A stretch of 64,000 nt of DNA from GSA-30 sp036568765 (GCF_036568765.1 NZ_DATCRY010000019.1:18723-82722), one strand, 5' to 3'. Positions 22,316 through 32,261 are shown, counted from the first letter of the stretch. Translations and numbers: made by a program. Notes: generated by a model not told the origin, from the letters alone.

Positions 22316-23974
22316 ATGCGTCACCGGAACCTGTCTCCGCGCCTGGCTGGATGTTGTTGTGCCCTGTTCGTGCTCGCCACCGGTGCCTGGGCGCAGACGC
22401 CCACCGCGCCAGTCGTACCCGCGCCTATCGATGCCAACGCGTCGGCTACCCTGCCGGCACAACTGGCCGATTTCCCTGCGTACATGGACAGCGTGCGCAA
22501 GACGTTCGACGTACCGGGCATCGCCGTGGCGATCGTCAAAGACGGCAAGGTGGTGATGGAGCAGGGCTTCGGCCTGCGCGAGATCGGCAAGCCGGAGCCG
22601 GTCGATGCGCATACGTTGTTCGCTATCGCATCGAACACCAAGGCCTTTACCGCCGCTTCGCTGCAGATGCTTGCCGAGCAGGGCAAGCTGAAGATGGACG
22701 ATCCGGTGATCGATCATCTGCCGTGGTTCCAGATGTCCGATCCTTATGTCACGCGCGAAATGCGCGTCCGCGATCTGCTGGCGCACCGCAGTGGCCTGGG
22801 CCTGGGTGCAGGCGATTTGCTGTATTGGCCGCCCACCTCGTATTCGACCAAGGAAGTGGTCGAGCGGTTGCGCAATGTGCCCCTGGCGACGAGTTTCCGT
22901 AGTGCCTATGCCTACGACAACATCCTGTTTGCCGTTGCCACGCTGGTCATCGAAAACACATCGGGCCAGAGCTACGCGGATTTCCTGCGCAACAACATCT
23001 TCAAGCCTGTAGGCATGGATGAAACGCTGGTCGACATGACGTATCTCAAGCCCGGTATGGACGTGGCTGTGGGTCATGCGAAATTCGACTTCAAAGATTT
23101 GAAGCCGGTGCCGCCGATGGCGTGGTCCAACAATCCCGGTGCTGGCGGTATTTATGCCAGCGTGCACGACTTGGCCAAATGGATGAACGTGCAACTGGCC
23201 GGGGGCGCGTTGCCCTCGTCCGATGGCAAGGAGAAGCGTCTGTTCACGCAGAACAGCCAGGATCAGATGTGGTCGATGCTCACCCCGATGAAGATCGGCA
23301 AGCCGTCGGTGCCGGAACTGGCAAGCACCAAGTCGAATTTCGCCGGTTACGGTGAGGGTTGGTTCTTGTCCGACTACCGTGGCGAGCGGCTGGTCTGGCA
23401 CACGGGCGGTTGGCCGGGCATGGTCTCGCGCCTGACCCTGGTGCCCGAACAGCACCTGGGTATCGTGGTGCTGACGAACCAGGAATCCGGCGCCGCTTTC
23501 AATGCGGTGACCTATCGTGTGCTCGATGCGTATCTCGGCCACAACAAGACCGATTGGGTTGCCGCATATGACAAGGCGGTGAAGAAGGCCGAAGGCAATG
23601 CGGACGATAGCTGGAAGAAGCACGAGACATCACGCGACAAGAGCGGCAAGCCGTCATTGCCGATAGCGGGCTACGCCGGTACCTATCGCGATCGTTGGTA
23701 CGGCGATGTCATCGTCAGCCAGGAAGGCGGCAAGCTGCGCATGCGTTTTTCCAAGACGGCGCAACTGGTCGGTACGATGACGCCATGGCAGCACGATAGC
23801 TTCATCGTGCGCTGGGACGATCGTTCGCTCAATGCCGACGCGTTCGTGACGTATTCGCTGGATGCCGACGGCAAGATTCGCGATGTTCGGATGGAGCCGA
23901 TTTCGCCGCTGACCGATTTCAGTTTCGACTTCCAGGATCTGCGCCTGGAGCCGGTGGCCAAGAAGGGCGATTGA
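22316..23974 (+). CDS. Class C beta-lactamase-like serine hydrolase with C-terminal DUF3471-like domain
   Basis: 552 residues. A signal peptide ends near ATGAWAQ. The serine hydrolase fold has all three class C motifs: SNTK (Ser106 and Lys109), YDN in SAYAYDNILFA, and HTGG in VWHTGGWPGM. The last about 110 residues (YAGTYRDRWYGDVIVSQEGGKLRM) match the DUF3471 extension often found on such proteins. Members act as peptidases or esterases on D-amino peptides or small esters more often than as true lactamases. It is periplasmic or secreted, and the start ATG fits the signal peptide. Confidence 0.9.
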   Translation: MRHRNLSPRLAGCCCALFVLATGAWAQTPTAPVVPAPIDANASATLPAQLADFPAYMDSVRKTFDVPGIAVAIVKDGKVVMEQGFGLREIGKPEPVDAHTLFAIASNTKAFTAASLQMLAEQGKLKMDDPVIDHLPWFQMSDPYVTREMRVRDLLAHRSGLGLGAGDLLYWPPTSYSTKEVVERLRNVPLATSFRSAYAYDNILFAVATLVIENTSGQSYADFLRNNIFKPVGMDETLVDMTYLKPGMDVAVGHAKFDFKDLKPVPPMAWSNNPGAGGIYASVHDLAKWMNVQLAGGALPSSDGKEKRLFTQNSQDQMWSMLTPMKIGKPSVPELASTKSNFAGYGEGWFLSDYRGERLVWHTGGWPGMVSRLTLVPEQHLGIVVLTNQESGAAFNAVTYRVLDAYLGHNKTDWVAAYDKAVKKAEGNADDSWKKHETSRDKSGKPSLPIAGYAGTYRDRWYGDVIVSQEGGKLRMRFSKTAQLVGTMTPWQHDSFIVRWDDRSLNADAFVTYSLDADGKIRDVRMEPISPLTDFSFDFQDLRLEPVAKKGD

Positions 23975-23997
23975 CGGGGTTTATCGCAAGGTTCACC

Positions 23998-24047
23998 CCT
24001 TTCCGGCCTCCCCCTGCAAGCAGGGGGAGGAGTAAAGCACTCAGGGA
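23998..24047. repeat. Short intergenic palindrome
   Basis: CCTCCCCCTG and CAGGGGGAGG form a tight hairpin between convergent genes, of a type repeated near 46450-46479. It could act as a bidirectional transcription end. Confidence 0.4.
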
Positions 24048-24060
24048 TTGGGAAAGATAC

Positions 24061-24477
24061 TCAGGCTCCTTGCCAGGGGTCATAGCTCCCAAACCACCAC
24101 AAATGCCCCTCCGGGTCGGCACAGCTGTATCCGGCACCGCCATAGTCCTGCTCGGAATAATCGTCCAGAATTACCGCGCCGGCCGCCTTGGCCATTTCGT
24201 AATGCGCTTTGCAATCCTTGACGATCACACAGGCGCATTGCGTTTCGCGCCCGGCAATTTCGTCCGGCTGCACCATGTGCCGGCTGAAATTCCCATCGCT
24301 GCGAGCCTCGCTCAACATCAGCATGCCCGCGCCATATGTAAGCTGCGCATGCACGATCTTGCCATCCTCTTCGTAGACCGCCTGTTTCTCGAAACCGAAT
24401 CCCTTGCATAGCCAGTCGATCATGCTGCGCGCATCGCGATAGCGCAGGCAAGGGATGATGGTGCTGCCGCTGTTCAT
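24061..24477 (-). CDS. VOC-family protein (PhnB/glyoxalase-like)
   Basis: 138 residues with the beta-alpha-beta-beta-beta repeats of the vicinal oxygen chelate fold: IIPCLRYRDARSMIDWLCKGFGFE, HAQLTYGAGMLML and a C-terminal DPEGHLWWFGSYDPW. Members include glyoxalase, bleomycin-binding and PhnB-like proteins; substrate is not predictable. It is cytoplasmic. It lies 25 nt downstream of the mechanosensitive channel gene on the same strand and may share its transcript. Confidence 0.88.
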   Translation of the reverse strand: MNSGSTIIPCLRYRDARSMIDWLCKGFGFEKQAVYEEDGKIVHAQLTYGAGMLMLSEARSDGNFSRHMVQPDEIAGRETQCACVIVKDCKAHYEMAKAAGAVILDDYSEQDYGGAGYSCADPEGHLWWFGSYDPWQGA

Positions 24478-24502
24478 CGTGCCGCCCTCCCGTGGATGAT
24501 GC

Positions 24503-26947
24503 TCAAGGTTTCTTGTCGTCGCCCTCGTTGCCGTCGCTGACTACCGTGGGCACATCGGCTTTGGCAACGGTCTGGCGGACAGTATGGATCACCATATCCT
24601 GCGGACTGCTCAGGGGCATGTCGGCCGCGCGCAGCTTTCGCAGCAGTTCGAATAGAATATCGCTCTTGACCCCGCCGGCATCGCGTGGGCTCTTGACGTA
24701 ACCGGTGCAGACGAAGGTCATCGTGCCACCGTCCAGATTGTCCAGGGTCACGCTCGGCGCGGGAGTTTCCAGAGTCGACGGGTGGTTGCGGAATACATCC
24801 AGGACGATCTTGCGTGCATTGTCGGCATCGGTGCTAAGCGGCAGCGACAGCTGCAGCTGAACACGTCCTTGAGCATGGCCCAGGGTCACGTTGCGCACGT
24901 TCTGGCTGATGAATTGCGAATTAGGCACGATCATGGTCGAGCGGTCGCCCATCTGGATCTCGGTCGCACGCACGTTGATGCGCCGGATATCGCCCTCCAC
25001 GCCGCCGCCCAGGCTGACCCAATCGCCGACTTTGACTGGACGTTCGGCCAGCAGAATCAATCCGGAAATGAAATTCTGCACGATGGCCTGCAGGCCGAAG
25101 CCGATACCTACCGACAGGGCGCTGGCAACCCAGGCGATACTCTGCAGGTTGACCTTCAGCGCGGCCAATGCGAGCACGAAGACCACGATACCGCCGACAT
25201 AGCCGAGCAGCGTGACGATCGAATTCTGCATGCCCAGTTCGAGCGTTGTCTTAGGCAGCAACTGGCCGCTCAGCCACTGCTTGATCGTGCGCACCGCGAT
25301 CATGCCGACCAGCACCACCAGTAGCGCTTCGAAGATATCGCTTGGCACGATCGGCAGCGATCCAAGCGAGGCGCCGGTGAACAACTGGTTGACCCGGGCC
25401 ATCAGCTCGCCGGGGCCGGCACCGTAACGCGAGAACAGCAACGAGATGGCGAACAGCAGCAAGAACGCGCGCGCGACACCCGAGAGGATGGTGGCGGTCT
25501 GTTCCAACCGTTCGCTGGGTACGCCGAAGGCCTCCTGCATGCGTTGGCCGCTTCGCTCATGCGGGGCGAACAGCGTTTCGAACAAATCATTGATCAGGTG
25601 CGAGAACAGATAGAGCGAGGTGACGATGACGGCCGTCCAGAGCATTTGCCTCGCGATCGCCAGGGACAGGGCGAAATAGCCGGTTGCCACCGCCAGCCAG
25701 CACAGCACTACGCCAGCAAAGGCGGCCGCGATCATCAGGCCGACCCACAGCGGCCGCCGTGCCGGCGTATCGCCGGCGGCGAGCATCGCCCGGCGCGCCT
25801 GGCCCAGTCGCAGCAGGACGGCGGCGATCAACGTACTGATGATCAGCGACAGGATGCCGTTGGTGGTGACGACCGCAGCCAGTCCGGCACCGATGTCCTG
25901 ATTGATGCGGTTGACTGTGCCGAGCAGGAAGCCTACCGCGGCAAGCAGCCAAGGAAAGGGCGATAGATGCTGCGCCGTGTCGTCCGATAGCGTCGGCATG
26001 CGCCAGGAAGGCCGCTTGACGCTGAGCAGCGCACGGCCAAGCCCAGTGACATAGGCGGCAAAGCAGGTCAGGCGCACCAGCGAATGGAGGAAATTGGCGA
26101 CATCGTCGTCGAGCAGGCCATTCCAGTTCAGCGACTGGAAAATGCAGTAGGCGGCAAAGCCTGCGCACAACGTGGTAATCAGCACGATCAGCGTGGCCAG
26201 CGCGCTGCGGCGCAAGTGGCCATTAGGCAATCGGGTGCTGGCTACCTTCAATACGAAGGCCTCGATATAACGGCGACCGATCACCAGTGCCACGGCCAGC
26301 AGCAGGAACAGCACGAAAGGAAGCCGGTTGGGAGCCTGCCAGGCCTGTTGAAGCGAGCTGCCAATATCCGCGCCGAGCAGGCGCAGCTCGCGCATATCGC
26401 TGGGCAGGTCGGTCGATAGCGTCGACCAGAAGCTGCGGCTAAACGGTGTTGCGATGCGTTGGGATAGTTCCGCTTCGAACGCATCGCGCTGCAGGCCAGC
26501 GATGCGATTGGCAACCTGGCCCCCCGTTTGCGCCAGCACAATGGCCTGCTTGATCTGACCATCGATATCCGACTGTGCCCGAGTCAGCTCCTTGCGCTGC
26601 TGGGCCAGGTCCGCCGGTTCCGGCGGTGCACCTTTGGCCGGCGGCGGGCCAAGAACGTCGAGCTTGGCCTTGATGCCTTCGCTTTGCGGCTTGAGGTTGT
26701 CCGCCAGTTGTCCTGCCTCCTGCTGGACCGCGAGCGCCTTGCCGCGCAACTCGCCGAACTGGCTGTCGCCCAGCTTGGTGTCCTTGTCGTTGATGGTCTG
26801 CTCGATGCCGGTGAGCTGGTCCTGCAGCTGATCGACCGTGGGCGGCGCGGAGGCGCTGGAGGCTGGCGCGGGCAGGTCCTGCGCTGGAGAGCTGGCCGCA
26901 ACCAGCAGCAGCGGAAGGGCGATGAGGAGTCGTTGCAATAGGGGCAT
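24503..26947 (-). CDS. MscS-family mechanosensitive channel with large N-terminal extension (DUF3772)
   Basis: 814 residues. A signal peptide (LLIALPLLLVAASSPAQ) is followed by a periplasmic coiled-coil-rich region (about 35-190, VDQLQDQLTGIEQTINDKD) of the DUF3772 type. Then come about ten membrane segments, and a C-terminal MscS core with the pore helix LSVGIGFGLQAIVQNFISG and the beta domain LAERPVKVGDWVSLGG. It would gate on membrane tension, releasing solutes on hypo-osmotic shock, like MscK/MscM/YnaI-type large homologues. The ATG at 26947 is chosen; the longer 26989 start adds no signal feature. Confidence 0.92.
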   Translation of the reverse strand: MPLLQRLLIALPLLLVAASSPAQDLPAPASSASAPPTVDQLQDQLTGIEQTINDKDTKLGDSQFGELRGKALAVQQEAGQLADNLKPQSEGIKAKLDVLGPPPAKGAPPEPADLAQQRKELTRAQSDIDGQIKQAIVLAQTGGQVANRIAGLQRDAFEAELSQRIATPFSRSFWSTLSTDLPSDMRELRLLGADIGSSLQQAWQAPNRLPFVLFLLLAVALVIGRRYIEAFVLKVASTRLPNGHLRRSALATLIVLITTLCAGFAAYCIFQSLNWNGLLDDDVANFLHSLVRLTCFAAYVTGLGRALLSVKRPSWRMPTLSDDTAQHLSPFPWLLAAVGFLLGTVNRINQDIGAGLAAVVTTNGILSLIISTLIAAVLLRLGQARRAMLAAGDTPARRPLWVGLMIAAAFAGVVLCWLAVATGYFALSLAIARQMLWTAVIVTSLYLFSHLINDLFETLFAPHERSGQRMQEAFGVPSERLEQTATILSGVARAFLLLFAISLLFSRYGAGPGELMARVNQLFTGASLGSLPIVPSDIFEALLVVLVGMIAVRTIKQWLSGQLLPKTTLELGMQNSIVTLLGYVGGIVVFVLALAALKVNLQSIAWVASALSVGIGFGLQAIVQNFISGLILLAERPVKVGDWVSLGGGVEGDIRRINVRATEIQMGDRSTMIVPNSQFISQNVRNVTLGHAQGRVQLQLSLPLSTDADNARKIVLDVFRNHPSTLETPAPSVTLDNLDGGTMTFVCTGYVKSPRDAGGVKSDILFELLRKLRAADMPLSSPQDMVIHTVRQTVAKADVPTVVSDGNEGDDKKP

Positions 26948-27043
26948 TCGGGGATGATCCCGGCGTCGGTGGACAGGGTCAATCGTCACAAGCGATTTAT
27001 ATCGGTCGTGTACGATGCAACGTTCAGGCTACGAAGTCATGGC

Positions 27044-27730
27044 GTGACGACATCTCCCTCAATTTCCGGACTGGCGGGCTCTTGGCCAGCATGGGACGGC
27101 GACATCGCCAAGGCCCGCGCCCTGCAGACCCAACTGGCCGCCCTGGTGCGAATCCAGGACGATTTCCCGCCGCTGCACAGGGTTGCCGGCGTGGATGTGG
27201 GGTTCGAGGCCGGTGGTGCGGTAACGCGCGCGGCTGCGGTATTGCTGGATGCGCAGACACTGATTCCCGTCGCCGATGCGTTGGCGCGGCTGCCTACGCG
27301 CATGCCATATATCCCTGGCTTGTTGTCGTTCCGTGAATTGCCGGCGGTGCTGGAAGCTTTGGCCGGGCTGCCGGAACGTCCTGACCTGGTTTTTGTCGAT
27401 GGCCAAGGCATCGCGCATCCTCGTGGACTAGGCATTGCCGCCCACCTGGGCGTCACCTTGGACATCCCCGCTATCGGCGTGGCCAAGAGCATCCTGGTGG
27501 GCCGGCATGCCGACTTGGATGAGCGGCGCGGCGCGCGGGCCGAGCTCATCTATCGCGGCCGGGTGGTGGGTATTGCGTTGCGCAGCAAGGACAAGGTCAA
27601 GCCTTTGATCGTGTCGCCGGGCCATCGCGTTGACATGACTACCGCGGCCGACCTGGTGCTGCGCTGCTGCTCGCGCTATCGGTTGCCCGAGCCCACGCGC
27701 TGGGCCGATAAGCTGGCCTCGCGACGCTGA
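27044..27730 (+). CDS. nfi: Endonuclease V (deoxyinosine 3'-endonuclease)
   Basis: About 228 residues matching EndoV, which nicks DNA one base 3' of deoxyinosine to start repair. Motifs are RVAGVDVGFE (first metal-binding Asp), TRMPYIPGLLSFRELPAVLEAL, LVFVDGQGIAHPRGLGIAAHLGV and GVAKSILVG. The frame is open back to 26954, but the GTG at 27044 gives the usual family length and avoids overlap with the divergent channel promoter. It is followed after 46 nt by the ABC exporter. Confidence 0.92.
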   Translation: MTTSPSISGLAGSWPAWDGDIAKARALQTQLAALVRIQDDFPPLHRVAGVDVGFEAGGAVTRAAAVLLDAQTLIPVADALARLPTRMPYIPGLLSFRELPAVLEALAGLPERPDLVFVDGQGIAHPRGLGIAAHLGVTLDIPAIGVAKSILVGRHADLDERRGARAELIYRGRVVGIALRSKDKVKPLIVSPGHRVDMTTAADLVLRCCSRYRLPEPTRWADKLASRR

Positions 27731-27776
27731 ACGCTCGCGCCCTTACAATAGCCGTCCATCCTGCCCAGGCACGCCC

Positions 27777-29624
27777 ATGATTTTCCGCTGGTTCGAGTCG
27801 CTGATCGACGCCTTCAAGGAGCCGGTCGACAGCATGCCGCCCAAATCGGTGTGGCGCTTCTACGTGTTCTATTTGCGTCAGGTCTGGCCCGTGTTCGGTG
27901 CTGCTCTGGTGGTAGGGTTCGGCGTGGCGCTCGTCGAGGTATCGCTATTCGGCTTTGTCGGTAGCATCGTCGACATGGCGAAGGGTGTGCCGGGCAAAGA
28001 TTTTTTCCATCTGCACGCTAACGAGCTCTTGTGGATGGGTTTTGTCGCGTTGATCGCGCGTCCGATCTTGCTGGCCCTGCACGATCTGCTCGTCAACCAA
28101 GCCATCCTTCCGCACCTGACCAATCGCATTCGCTGGCAGAATCATCGCTACGTCATCCGGCAAAGCCTGGGCTTCTTTCAGAACGATTACGCAGGCCGCA
28201 TCGCCAATCGCATCATGCAGACCGGGGCGTCGCTGCGCGAATCGGCCGTGCAGATCGTCGATGCGATCTGGTATGTGGCGATCTATACCGGCAGTGCGCT
28301 GATCATGTTCGCGCAGGCCGATATGTGGCTGGCGCTGCCGTTGTTCGTCTGGCTGTTTGCCTATGTCGGCACCCTGGCATATTTCGTGCCGCGCACCAAA
28401 GAACGTTCCTGGAAACAGTCCGAAGCGCGTTCCAAGCTGATGGGCCGCATTGTCGACGGCTATAGCAATATCCTCACGCTGAAACTGTTCGCGCATACCC
28501 ATCGCGAAGAGAACTATGTGGCCGACGCCATGCGCGAGCAGACCGGCAAGCTGCGCCTCATGACTCGCCTGACGACGGCGATGGATACCACAATCACGAT
28601 CATCAATGGCTTCTTGATCGTCGGCACTTCCGCCCTGGCATTGTGGCTATGGAGCGAAGGCAAGGTGACGGTGGGGGCGATCGCGCTTTCCACGGGTCTG
28701 GTGATTCGCATCAACAACATGTCCGGCTGGATCATGTGGGTGGTCAACGGCATTTTCGAAAACGTCGGCACCGTGCAGGACGGGCTGGAGACGATCTCGC
28801 AGCCGCGCACGGTACAAGACCGCCCGGACGCAGTGCCGCTGGTGGTGCGCGAAGGCGGCGTGCGTTTCGAAGATATCCATTTCCACTACGGGAAGGCAGG
28901 CGGCGTCATGGCCGGGCTCGACCTCACCGTGCACCCTGGCGAAAAGATCGGTGTGGTCGGGCCTTCGGGCGCGGGCAAGTCGACCTTGGTCAATGTGCTG
29001 CTGCGCCTGTACGACCTGGCCGATGGCCGCATTCTCATCGACGGCCAGGATATCGCCGGTGTGAGCCAGGAAAGCCTGCGTTCGCAAATCGGTGTGGTGA
29101 CTCAGGACACATCGCTGCTGCATCGCTCGATCCGCGATAACCTGCTCTACGGGCGACCGGATGCCAGCGAGGCAGAAATCGCAGAGGCCGTGCGCAAGGC
29201 GCGGGCGGATGAATTCATCCCGGAGCTGGTCGATGGCGAAGGGCGGGTAGGGTTCGACGCACATGTGGGCGAGCGGGGCGTCAAGCTCAGCGGCGGCCAG
29301 CGCCAGCGCATCGCTATCGCGCGTGTCTTGCTGAAGGATGCGCCGATCCTGATTCTGGACGAAGCCACTTCGGCCCTGGATTCGGAATCGGAAGCGGCGA
29401 TTCAGGATAGCCTCGAGCTCCTGATGCAGGGCAAGACGGTCATAGCCATCGCACATCGCCTTTCGACGATTGCGCGTATGGATCGACTGGTGGTGATGGA
29501 TAAGGGCATCGTGGTCGAGAGCGGCACGCATGCGCAGTTGATCGAGCACGGCGGTCTGTATGCGCGGCTGTGGGCGCACCAGACAGGCGGTTTCGTTGCC
29601 GAAGAGGATCGCGTGACAGCGTGA
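27777..29624 (+). CDS. ABC transporter, fused permease and ATPase (exporter type)
   Basis: 615 residues: a type I exporter membrane domain with six helices (residues 25-330), then an ATP-binding domain. Walker A is GPSGAGKST near residue 397, the Q-loop lies in QIGVVTQDTSLLH, the signature is KLSGGQRQRIAIARV, Walker B is ILILDEATSALD and the switch His is in AIAHRLSTIARM. It works as a homodimer or with a half-transporter partner; substrate could be lipid, peptide or drug. The N-terminal FKEPVDSMPPKSVWRFYVFYLRQVWPV is typical of a subgroup common in proteobacteria. The start ATG at 27777 is clear. Confidence 0.93.
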   Translation: MIFRWFESLIDAFKEPVDSMPPKSVWRFYVFYLRQVWPVFGAALVVGFGVALVEVSLFGFVGSIVDMAKGVPGKDFFHLHANELLWMGFVALIARPILLALHDLLVNQAILPHLTNRIRWQNHRYVIRQSLGFFQNDYAGRIANRIMQTGASLRESAVQIVDAIWYVAIYTGSALIMFAQADMWLALPLFVWLFAYVGTLAYFVPRTKERSWKQSEARSKLMGRIVDGYSNILTLKLFAHTHREENYVADAMREQTGKLRLMTRLTTAMDTTITIINGFLIVGTSALALWLWSEGKVTVGAIALSTGLVIRINNMSGWIMWVVNGIFENVGTVQDGLETISQPRTVQDRPDAVPLVVREGGVRFEDIHFHYGKAGGVMAGLDLTVHPGEKIGVVGPSGAGKSTLVNVLLRLYDLADGRILIDGQDIAGVSQESLRSQIGVVTQDTSLLHRSIRDNLLYGRPDASEAEIAEAVRKARADEFIPELVDGEGRVGFDAHVGERGVKLSGGQRQRIAIARVLLKDAPILILDEATSALDSESEAAIQDSLELLMQGKTVIAIAHRLSTIARMDRLVVMDKGIVVESGTHAQLIEHGGLYARLWAHQTGGFVAEEDRVTA

Positions 29625-29776
29625 TTTGGTTAGGCTGACACGAGGTTCTGAGGAAGTCTCATGGAAGGAGCGGATGATCTCCTGCTTGAATCCAGGATGT
29701 GGCGGATAGTTCCATAAAACGGCACGAACTAAATTCGTGCGGTCCGCTACGGGCGATGGGGAAGAGGTAGATCTGC

Positions 29777-31411
29777 ATGGATGCAACGAAACGTTTTTTT
29801 CGAGCTTGCCTTACGCTATTTGTTTTTTTGTTCATCGGTACGTGCGAAGCCACGGCTGCATCGTCGACAGACGATCAGGACCCCAAGCCCGCGACCTCGC
29901 TGGCCGAACTCAGCGCGGGTGAAATATCCCGGCTTGAAAGGCTCTTGAATGTCGAGTTGAATGCGTTGGCTAACGGAAAATCGTATCTCGATGAAGATCT
30001 TACTAGTTTCAACCTGAGAGTCTCGATCGATCCGATAAGAGACGCTGTCGTCATCGATATGGACGAGAAATATGGTCCCTTGGAGGATTCGCCGGAACTG
30101 GGGGATCTTCGGAGGCTCCTTGATAATAAGGCGGTGTGGCTGTTACGTCGTGACGTTGAATTTGAGAACCTATATTTTACTTATGGCGGCAAGGATCCCA
30201 GCTTCTGGTTTCCTGACTATGGTAAGCCGGCACAAGTCAGGCCGTTAGATGGGAGCTATCGAGACAAGAGCGATTCTAGAGGTTTAGGAGGGGTGGCTAT
30301 TTCGGCAGGGCACGGACGATATCATCATTACAAGTGGGGATGGGTATTTCAAAGGGATGCTAAGCAAGGAAATGGAATTCAAGAGGATTTGATCACTCAA
30401 GATTACGCGGAGGCACTACAGGCGGCTTTGGCGACTCATGCGGGTGATTATGCCTTTTTTTCGAGAGCCATGTCTGGGGTTCGCGATGACGGATTTCCTT
30501 GGAGAGAGATGGCGGCACGATACTACTTGGAGAACAACTATCCTAACAGGCCGGATATATGGAATACGAATAAAGAGTCTGTGAGAGATGATCGTGAATT
30601 AAAGGATGACATTAATAGTAGGGCAATCCATGCTAATGTCCTTGGCGTCAACGCGCTTATACATTTGCACACTAATGCCGGGGGTGGGAGTGGGGCGGAG
30701 GCGGTATTTCATGGGGGTAGGATTGTGGATGAGAAAATGGCGCAAAGTATTTTGTGCTATATGGATGAGCTCATAAAATCCACAAAATATAAAGATTTCA
30801 AGGTGAAGAGATATCCCATTCCAAGGACGGACCTTGCGTTGAATAGATTGGCCTCTATGCCTTCTGTAGTTGTCGAAGTTGGATATCACTCTAATCCGAA
30901 TGACGCTGTCGCCCTTCAAGATCCGGATTTCATGAAGGCAGCTATGAAGGGAGTGGCAAAAGGCTATAGAGCCTTTGTGCAAAGGGAAGAGTGTCATCAC
31001 TTCGGTGTCGATAAAGTTGACGACCTTGCATCGTATATCGACGGAGATTTTGGAAAGCTTGTCAGTTTTCCGATAAAGATGAACTACGCCGGCTATCCGC
31101 ACGGGAATGTCGAGGCCAAAGTCGAATTTCTTGAATGTCCGGTGAACTGGTACTGCGATGGACGTCGCGGATTGATTCGCTTGCTGGATGTGAAAGAAAA
31201 GATCGCGAGCTATGGATTTCAGTGTCACATGGGAGGGCCGATACCGATGGCGTCGTTTCTTATCAGGACGACCTTGATCGATTCGGATGGCGTTGAGACG
31301 ACGCCAGTCGAGCATCGCGTGACTTGTGGAGATCCTTCGGGAAGTGGAGTGCCTGATGGTCCTTCCGGTCTTATCCTGGCAAGCGCTCAATGGGTTGGGA
31401 GTGCGTCCTGA
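29777..31411 (+). CDS. Secreted N-acetylmuramoyl-L-alanine amidase (Amidase_3 type)
   Basis: 544 residues with a signal peptide (FFRACLTLFVFLFIGTCEATA). The zinc-dependent amidase domain spans roughly 170-415: VAISAGHGRYHHY (zinc His), IQEDLITQDYAEAL (Glu), VNALIHLHTNAGGG (second His) and SVVVEVGYHSNPNDAVAL (catalytic Glu). It would cut the bond between MurNAc and the stem peptide. An extra N-terminal 140 residues and a C-terminal beta-rich 130 residues are of unknown type. The gene is noticeably AT-richer than its neighbours and uses AGG, AGA and ATA codons, suggesting recent transfer. Self lysis, cell separation and antagonism are all possible roles. Confidence 0.85.
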   Translation: MDATKRFFRACLTLFVFLFIGTCEATAASSTDDQDPKPATSLAELSAGEISRLERLLNVELNALANGKSYLDEDLTSFNLRVSIDPIRDAVVIDMDEKYGPLEDSPELGDLRRLLDNKAVWLLRRDVEFENLYFTYGGKDPSFWFPDYGKPAQVRPLDGSYRDKSDSRGLGGVAISAGHGRYHHYKWGWVFQRDAKQGNGIQEDLITQDYAEALQAALATHAGDYAFFSRAMSGVRDDGFPWREMAARYYLENNYPNRPDIWNTNKESVRDDRELKDDINSRAIHANVLGVNALIHLHTNAGGGSGAEAVFHGGRIVDEKMAQSILCYMDELIKSTKYKDFKVKRYPIPRTDLALNRLASMPSVVVEVGYHSNPNDAVALQDPDFMKAAMKGVAKGYRAFVQREECHHFGVDKVDDLASYIDGDFGKLVSFPIKMNYAGYPHGNVEAKVEFLECPVNWYCDGRRGLIRLLDVKEKIASYGFQCHMGGPIPMASFLIRTTLIDSDGVETTPVEHRVTCGDPSGSGVPDGPSGLILASAQWVGSAS

Positions 31412-31578
31412 AATCCGTTTGTCTCGAATGAGCTGGCTATGATCTGATCTACCAGACAGCCCGCCGTACGACTTAAGCCGCGGCGCCGCTAATCGCACAC
31501 TTTTGAGCTTTCCTTGTCCCACGCTTCACGCCGCGCCGCGCAGTCTCGCGCTACGTCCGAACATCGCGGAGAACTGTC

Positions 31579-32091
31579 ATGCCCGAGAAGAAAACCATTC
31601 GTCGCGCCCAGGCCGACAAGCGCGCCGGCAAGTCGGCCAGCACACAAGCCGGTGAGTTCGTGCATGAAGAGATCGAGCATGTGCGCGAAGGCAAGCATGG
31701 CGCGCGTTCGGCCAAGCAGGCCATCGCCATTGGCCTGTCCAAGGCGCGTCGTGCAGGCGTAAAGGTTCCCAAAAAGGGGGTTGCCAAAAAAAAGAGTGCG
31801 GCAAAGAGTGCAGCGCGTAAACGTCCAGCGACCAAAAAGGCCGCGTCACGCAAGGCCTCTTCCGAGACCACGGCCACACGTAAGCGGGCCGCTACACGTG
31901 CGTTGAAGCGCGAAGGGTCGGGCAGTGCTTCGAAAACGGCGCTGTCGCGGCAGGCTCACGGTGCCGCTCGCAAGCGTAGCGCATCGAGTCGCTCCGCGGC
32001 AGCGAAGAAGGCCGTGCGCACCAAAGGTGCGAGCGGTCGTTCTGCGGCGGCAAAGAAGGCCGCGCGTACGCGTGCCAGGCGTGCTTCCTGA
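31579..32091 (+). CDS. Histone H1-like basic protein with DUF6496-type N-terminus
   Basis: 170 residues. The N-terminal 60 residues (IRRAQADKRAGKSASTQAGEFVHEEIEHVREGKHGARSAKQAIAIGLSKARRAGV) match the DUF6496 pattern common in proteobacteria. The rest is a lysine/alanine/arginine-rich tail with repeats such as SAAAKKA and RSASSRSAAAKKAVRT, as in AlgP and histone H1-like proteins. It should bind nucleic acid non-specifically and may condense DNA or affect stress physiology. Tail length in such genes varies between strains by slippage. Confidence 0.85.
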   Translation: MPEKKTIRRAQADKRAGKSASTQAGEFVHEEIEHVREGKHGARSAKQAIAIGLSKARRAGVKVPKKGVAKKKSAAKSAARKRPATKKAASRKASSETTATRKRAATRALKREGSGSASKTALSRQAHGAARKRSASSRSAAAKKAVRTKGASGRSAAAKKAARTRARRAS

Positions 32092-32261
32092 GGCGGGAGC
32101 GATAAGTCTTGGCGGCCACGGTCGGGCTGTCAGGGCGAGGGAAAGGTCAGCCGAATGGCTTACGATGCGGTCGAGCCCGATACGGGTATGATCGCGGGGA
32201 CCGGCGATCGCTTCGATCGCGGTCGGTAGCGTTCGCCAACCCTTTCCAAGGAGAACGACCG

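Noticed and set aside
21734..23623. Minus-strand frame of 629 codons opposite PD40 and serine hydrolase genes
   Set aside because: Spans two convincing plus-strand genes; translation is a typical antisense shadow.
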